Below, piece after piece: positions 62,480-64,000 of a DNA stretch of 64,000 nucleotides. A model generated the notes under the pieces. It worked only from the letters and a program-made list of their open reading frames with translations, did not search any database and had not been told where the DNA came from. Position 1 is the stretch's first letter. The number at the start of each line of letters is the position of its first letter. The position numbers and the translations under genes are program-made. The stretch lies in assembly GCF_000761215.1 (NCBI RefSeq), contig NZ_CP009438.1:5870501-5934500 (forward strand), read 5' to 3'. The stretch is from Streptomyces glaucescens (GTDB taxonomy: Bacteria > Actinomycetota > Actinomycetes > Streptomycetales > Streptomycetaceae).

Positions 62480-63817
62480 GTGACGACCGTCCACACGCCT
62501 CCGCGGCCCCCCACGGCGATACGTCCCGAGGTGGTGGCGCGCACCGGGCTGTACGCCCTGCTCGCCGCCAACGCGGCCGTGGTGGCCGTCCTCTTCGCCC
62601 AGGCCGGATTCGCCTCCAACGCCCTGATCGTGCTCGGCCGGCTGGCCGGCCTCTACGGCGCCCTGCTGATGGCCTTCCAGCTGCTCCTGGTGGCCCGGCT
62701 GCCGTGGCTCGACCGCCGGATCGGCATGGACCGGCTCACCCTGTGGCACCGCTGGACCGGCTTCACGCTGCTGTGGACGCTGCTCGCCCACGCCGTGTTC
62801 ATCACCCTCGGCTACGCGGACTCCTCCGGCCTGGACCCGGTCGACCAGCTGGTCGACCTCGCCGAGACCGTCGAAGGCGTGCTCCGCGCGGTCGTCGCCC
62901 TCGCCCTGATCCTCGTCGTCGGCACCGTCTCGGCCCGCTTCGCCCGCCGCCGGCTGGCCTACGAGACCTGGCACTTCGTCCACCTCTACACCTACCTCGC
63001 GGTCGTCCTCGCCTTCACCCACCAGGTCGCCGTCGGCACCACCTTCGTCGCCTCGCCCGCCGCCACCGCCTACTGGTGGACCCTGTGGAGCGTCGCCCTC
63101 GGCTCCGTGCTGCTCGGCCGGCTGGTGCTGCCCCTGTGGCGCAACCTGCGCCACCGGCTGCGGGTCTCGGCCGTCGTCCCCGAGAACGACGACGTCGTCT
63201 CCGTCCACATCACCGGCCGTGACCTGCACCGGCTGCCCGCCCGGGCCGGCCAGTTCTTCCTCTGGCGGTTCCTCACCCGCGACCGCTGGTGGCAGGCCAA
63301 CCCGTTCTCCCTGTCGGCGGCCCCCGACGGCCGCACCCTCCGGCTCACCGTGAAGGCGGCCGGCGACGGCAGCGCCGCCCTGCGCCACCTCCGGCCCGGC
63401 ACCCGGGTCTTCGCCGAGGGCCCCTACGGGGCGTTCACCACGCTGCGCCGCACCCGTCCCGACACCGTCCTCGTGGCGGGCGGCGTGGGCGTGACCCCCA
63501 TCCGGGCGCTGCTCGAGGAACTGTCCGGCCACGCCGTCGTCATCCACCGGGTCGCCACCGAACGGGACGCCGTGCTCCACGACGAGCTGCGGGAACTGGC
63601 CCAGGCCAAGGGCGCCGAGCTGTACCTGGTCACCGGCCCCGCCACCCCGGACAGGCTGGCCCCCGCCGAACTGGCCCGGCTCGTGCCCGACATCGCGGAC
63701 CGTGACGTCTACCTCTGCGGGCCGCCCGGCATGACGGCCGCCGTCCGGCGCAGCCTGCGCGAGCTGGGCGTACCGAAGCCGCAGATCCACTTCGAGCGCT
63801 TCAGCCTGGCCGGCTGA
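62480..63817 (+). CDS. Ferric-reductase-like transmembrane flavocytochrome
   Basis: A 445-residue membrane oxidoreductase. About six N-terminal helices carry paired histidines (LTLWHRWTGFTLLWTLLAHA; ETWHFVHLYTYLAVVLAFTH) suited to two b haems, as in ferric reductase, MsrQ and NOX proteins. The C-terminal half is a ferredoxin-NADP reductase module with FAD contact ANPFSLSAAP, NAD(P)H motif GGVGVTPIRALL and YLCGPPGM. It should move electrons from cytosolic NAD(P)H across the membrane. AAGGAG lies 9 bases before the GTG. The next gene, 18 bases on, encodes a small exported protein, likely the electron acceptor. Confidence 0.9.
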   Translation: MTTVHTPPRPPTAIRPEVVARTGLYALLAANAAVVAVLFAQAGFASNALIVLGRLAGLYGALLMAFQLLLVARLPWLDRRIGMDRLTLWHRWTGFTLLWTLLAHAVFITLGYADSSGLDPVDQLVDLAETVEGVLRAVVALALILVVGTVSARFARRRLAYETWHFVHLYTYLAVVLAFTHQVAVGTTFVASPAATAYWWTLWSVALGSVLLGRLVLPLWRNLRHRLRVSAVVPENDDVVSVHITGRDLHRLPARAGQFFLWRFLTRDRWWQANPFSLSAAPDGRTLRLTVKAAGDGSAALRHLRPGTRVFAEGPYGAFTTLRRTRPDTVLVAGGVGVTPIRALLEELSGHAVVIHRVATERDAVLHDELRELAQAKGAELYLVTGPATPDRLAPAELARLVPDIADRDVYLCGPPGMTAAVRRSLRELGVPKPQIHFERFSLAG

Positions 63818-63835
63818 GCGGCAGGGGGAGACACC

Positions 63836-64000
63836 GTGAAACGAGCACTGCCCGTCCTGGTCCTGACCGTCGCCGGACTGATCCCCGTCTGGCGGTACGC
63901 CCCGCCGCAGCAGGCCTCGTCGTCCCCGGACGGCGCCGTCGCCGCCCCGAGCCCCTCCACGCCGGCCCCGCCGTCCTCCTCTTCCTCTTCCTCCTCTTCT
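63836..64000 (+). CDS. Exported protein, probably FMN-binding domain (N-terminus only)
   Basis: Only the first 55 codons are inside the window. They encode a short basic start, one hydrophobic segment (LPVLVLTVAGLIPVWRYA) and a Ser/Pro linker that runs into a serine tract at the window edge. A strong AGGGGGAG ribosome site precedes the GTG. By analogy with other ferric-reductase operons the missing part is expected to be an FMN-binding (flavinylated) domain, but that domain itself is not visible here. Confidence 0.55.
   Translation, partial: MKRALPVLVLTVAGLIPVWRYAPPQQASSSPDGAVAAPSPSTPAPPSSSSSSSSS

Overview
The window is chromosomal DNA of a high-GC actinomycete, almost certainly a Streptomyces. 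Codon third positions are overwhelmingly G or C, GTG starts are common, and genes are packed with ATGA, GTGA and TGATG overlaps. Perfect GC-rich inverted repeats close many transcription units. The gene order (xylose ABC transporter, dxs, fadB-fadA, rnd, DUF3000, hemE, hemG-hemQ, murC, msrB) looks like a conserved Streptomyces core segment. I saw no transposase, integrase, phage gene, tRNA, rRNA or CRISPR array, and I noticed no in-frame TTA (bldA-type) codon, although that scan was by eye.

Layout. 1-1.5 kb: end of a xylose-type ABC transporter. 1.6-8.4 kb: dxs, an amino-acid permease, a GT-C membrane glycosyltransferase, a NYN nuclease-like protein and a lectin-like propeller protein. 8.5-13 kb: fatty-acid beta-oxidation pair fadA-fadB with a promoter-plus-operator arrangement, and a LacI regulator. 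13.5-17.9 kb: ribonuclease D, an orphan LuxR-type response regulator with an AT-rich upstream region, DUF3000, hemE. 17.9-25.5 kb: rhomboid protease, a CoA-disulfide-reductase-like flavoenzyme with a DUF4349 lipoprotein, hemG-hemQ (coproporphyrin-dependent haem synthesis) and a secreted S33 peptidase.

25.7-37.7 kb is the most unusual part: a 12-kb island made only of partner-switching (Rsb) components. A three-gene operon rsbQ-rsbP-rsbV-like runs left. Divergently, a 1386-residue hybrid joins a histidine kinase, a receiver, a PP2C phosphatase and an RsbW-type kinase domain in one chain. It is followed by two small STAS antagonists, a MEDS-STAS protein, a MEDS-HATPase protein and a GAF-PP2C phosphatase. 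No sigma-factor gene lies in the island, so its outputs act in trans.

37.8-49.5 kb: a DUF692 (MNIO) metalloenzyme with an extra C-terminal domain, DUF1206 membrane protein, two small basic or alanine-rich proteins, a PTH2-type hydrolase, a small ABC exporter, a polysaccharide deacetylase lipoprotein, a PhoX-like phosphatase, an SPFH protein, and a SulP transporter coupled to a beta-carbonic anhydrase. 49.5-56.3 kb: a small secreted protein behind a promoter that contains an inverted repeat, ZapE-like ATPase, RibD-C reductase, a conserved 157-residue protein, murC, msrB and an FAD oxidoreductase. 56.5-64 kb: CPA2 antiporter, GH67 alpha-glucuronidase (hemicellulose use, functionally linked to the xylose transporter at the left edge), an OmpR/kinase pair, and a divergent ferric-reductase-like flavocytochrome followed by the start of a small exported protein that probably carries an FMN-binding domain.

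Limits: all family calls come from reading motifs by eye. No database search, structure prediction or alignment was run, and promoter or operator calls are pattern matches only.
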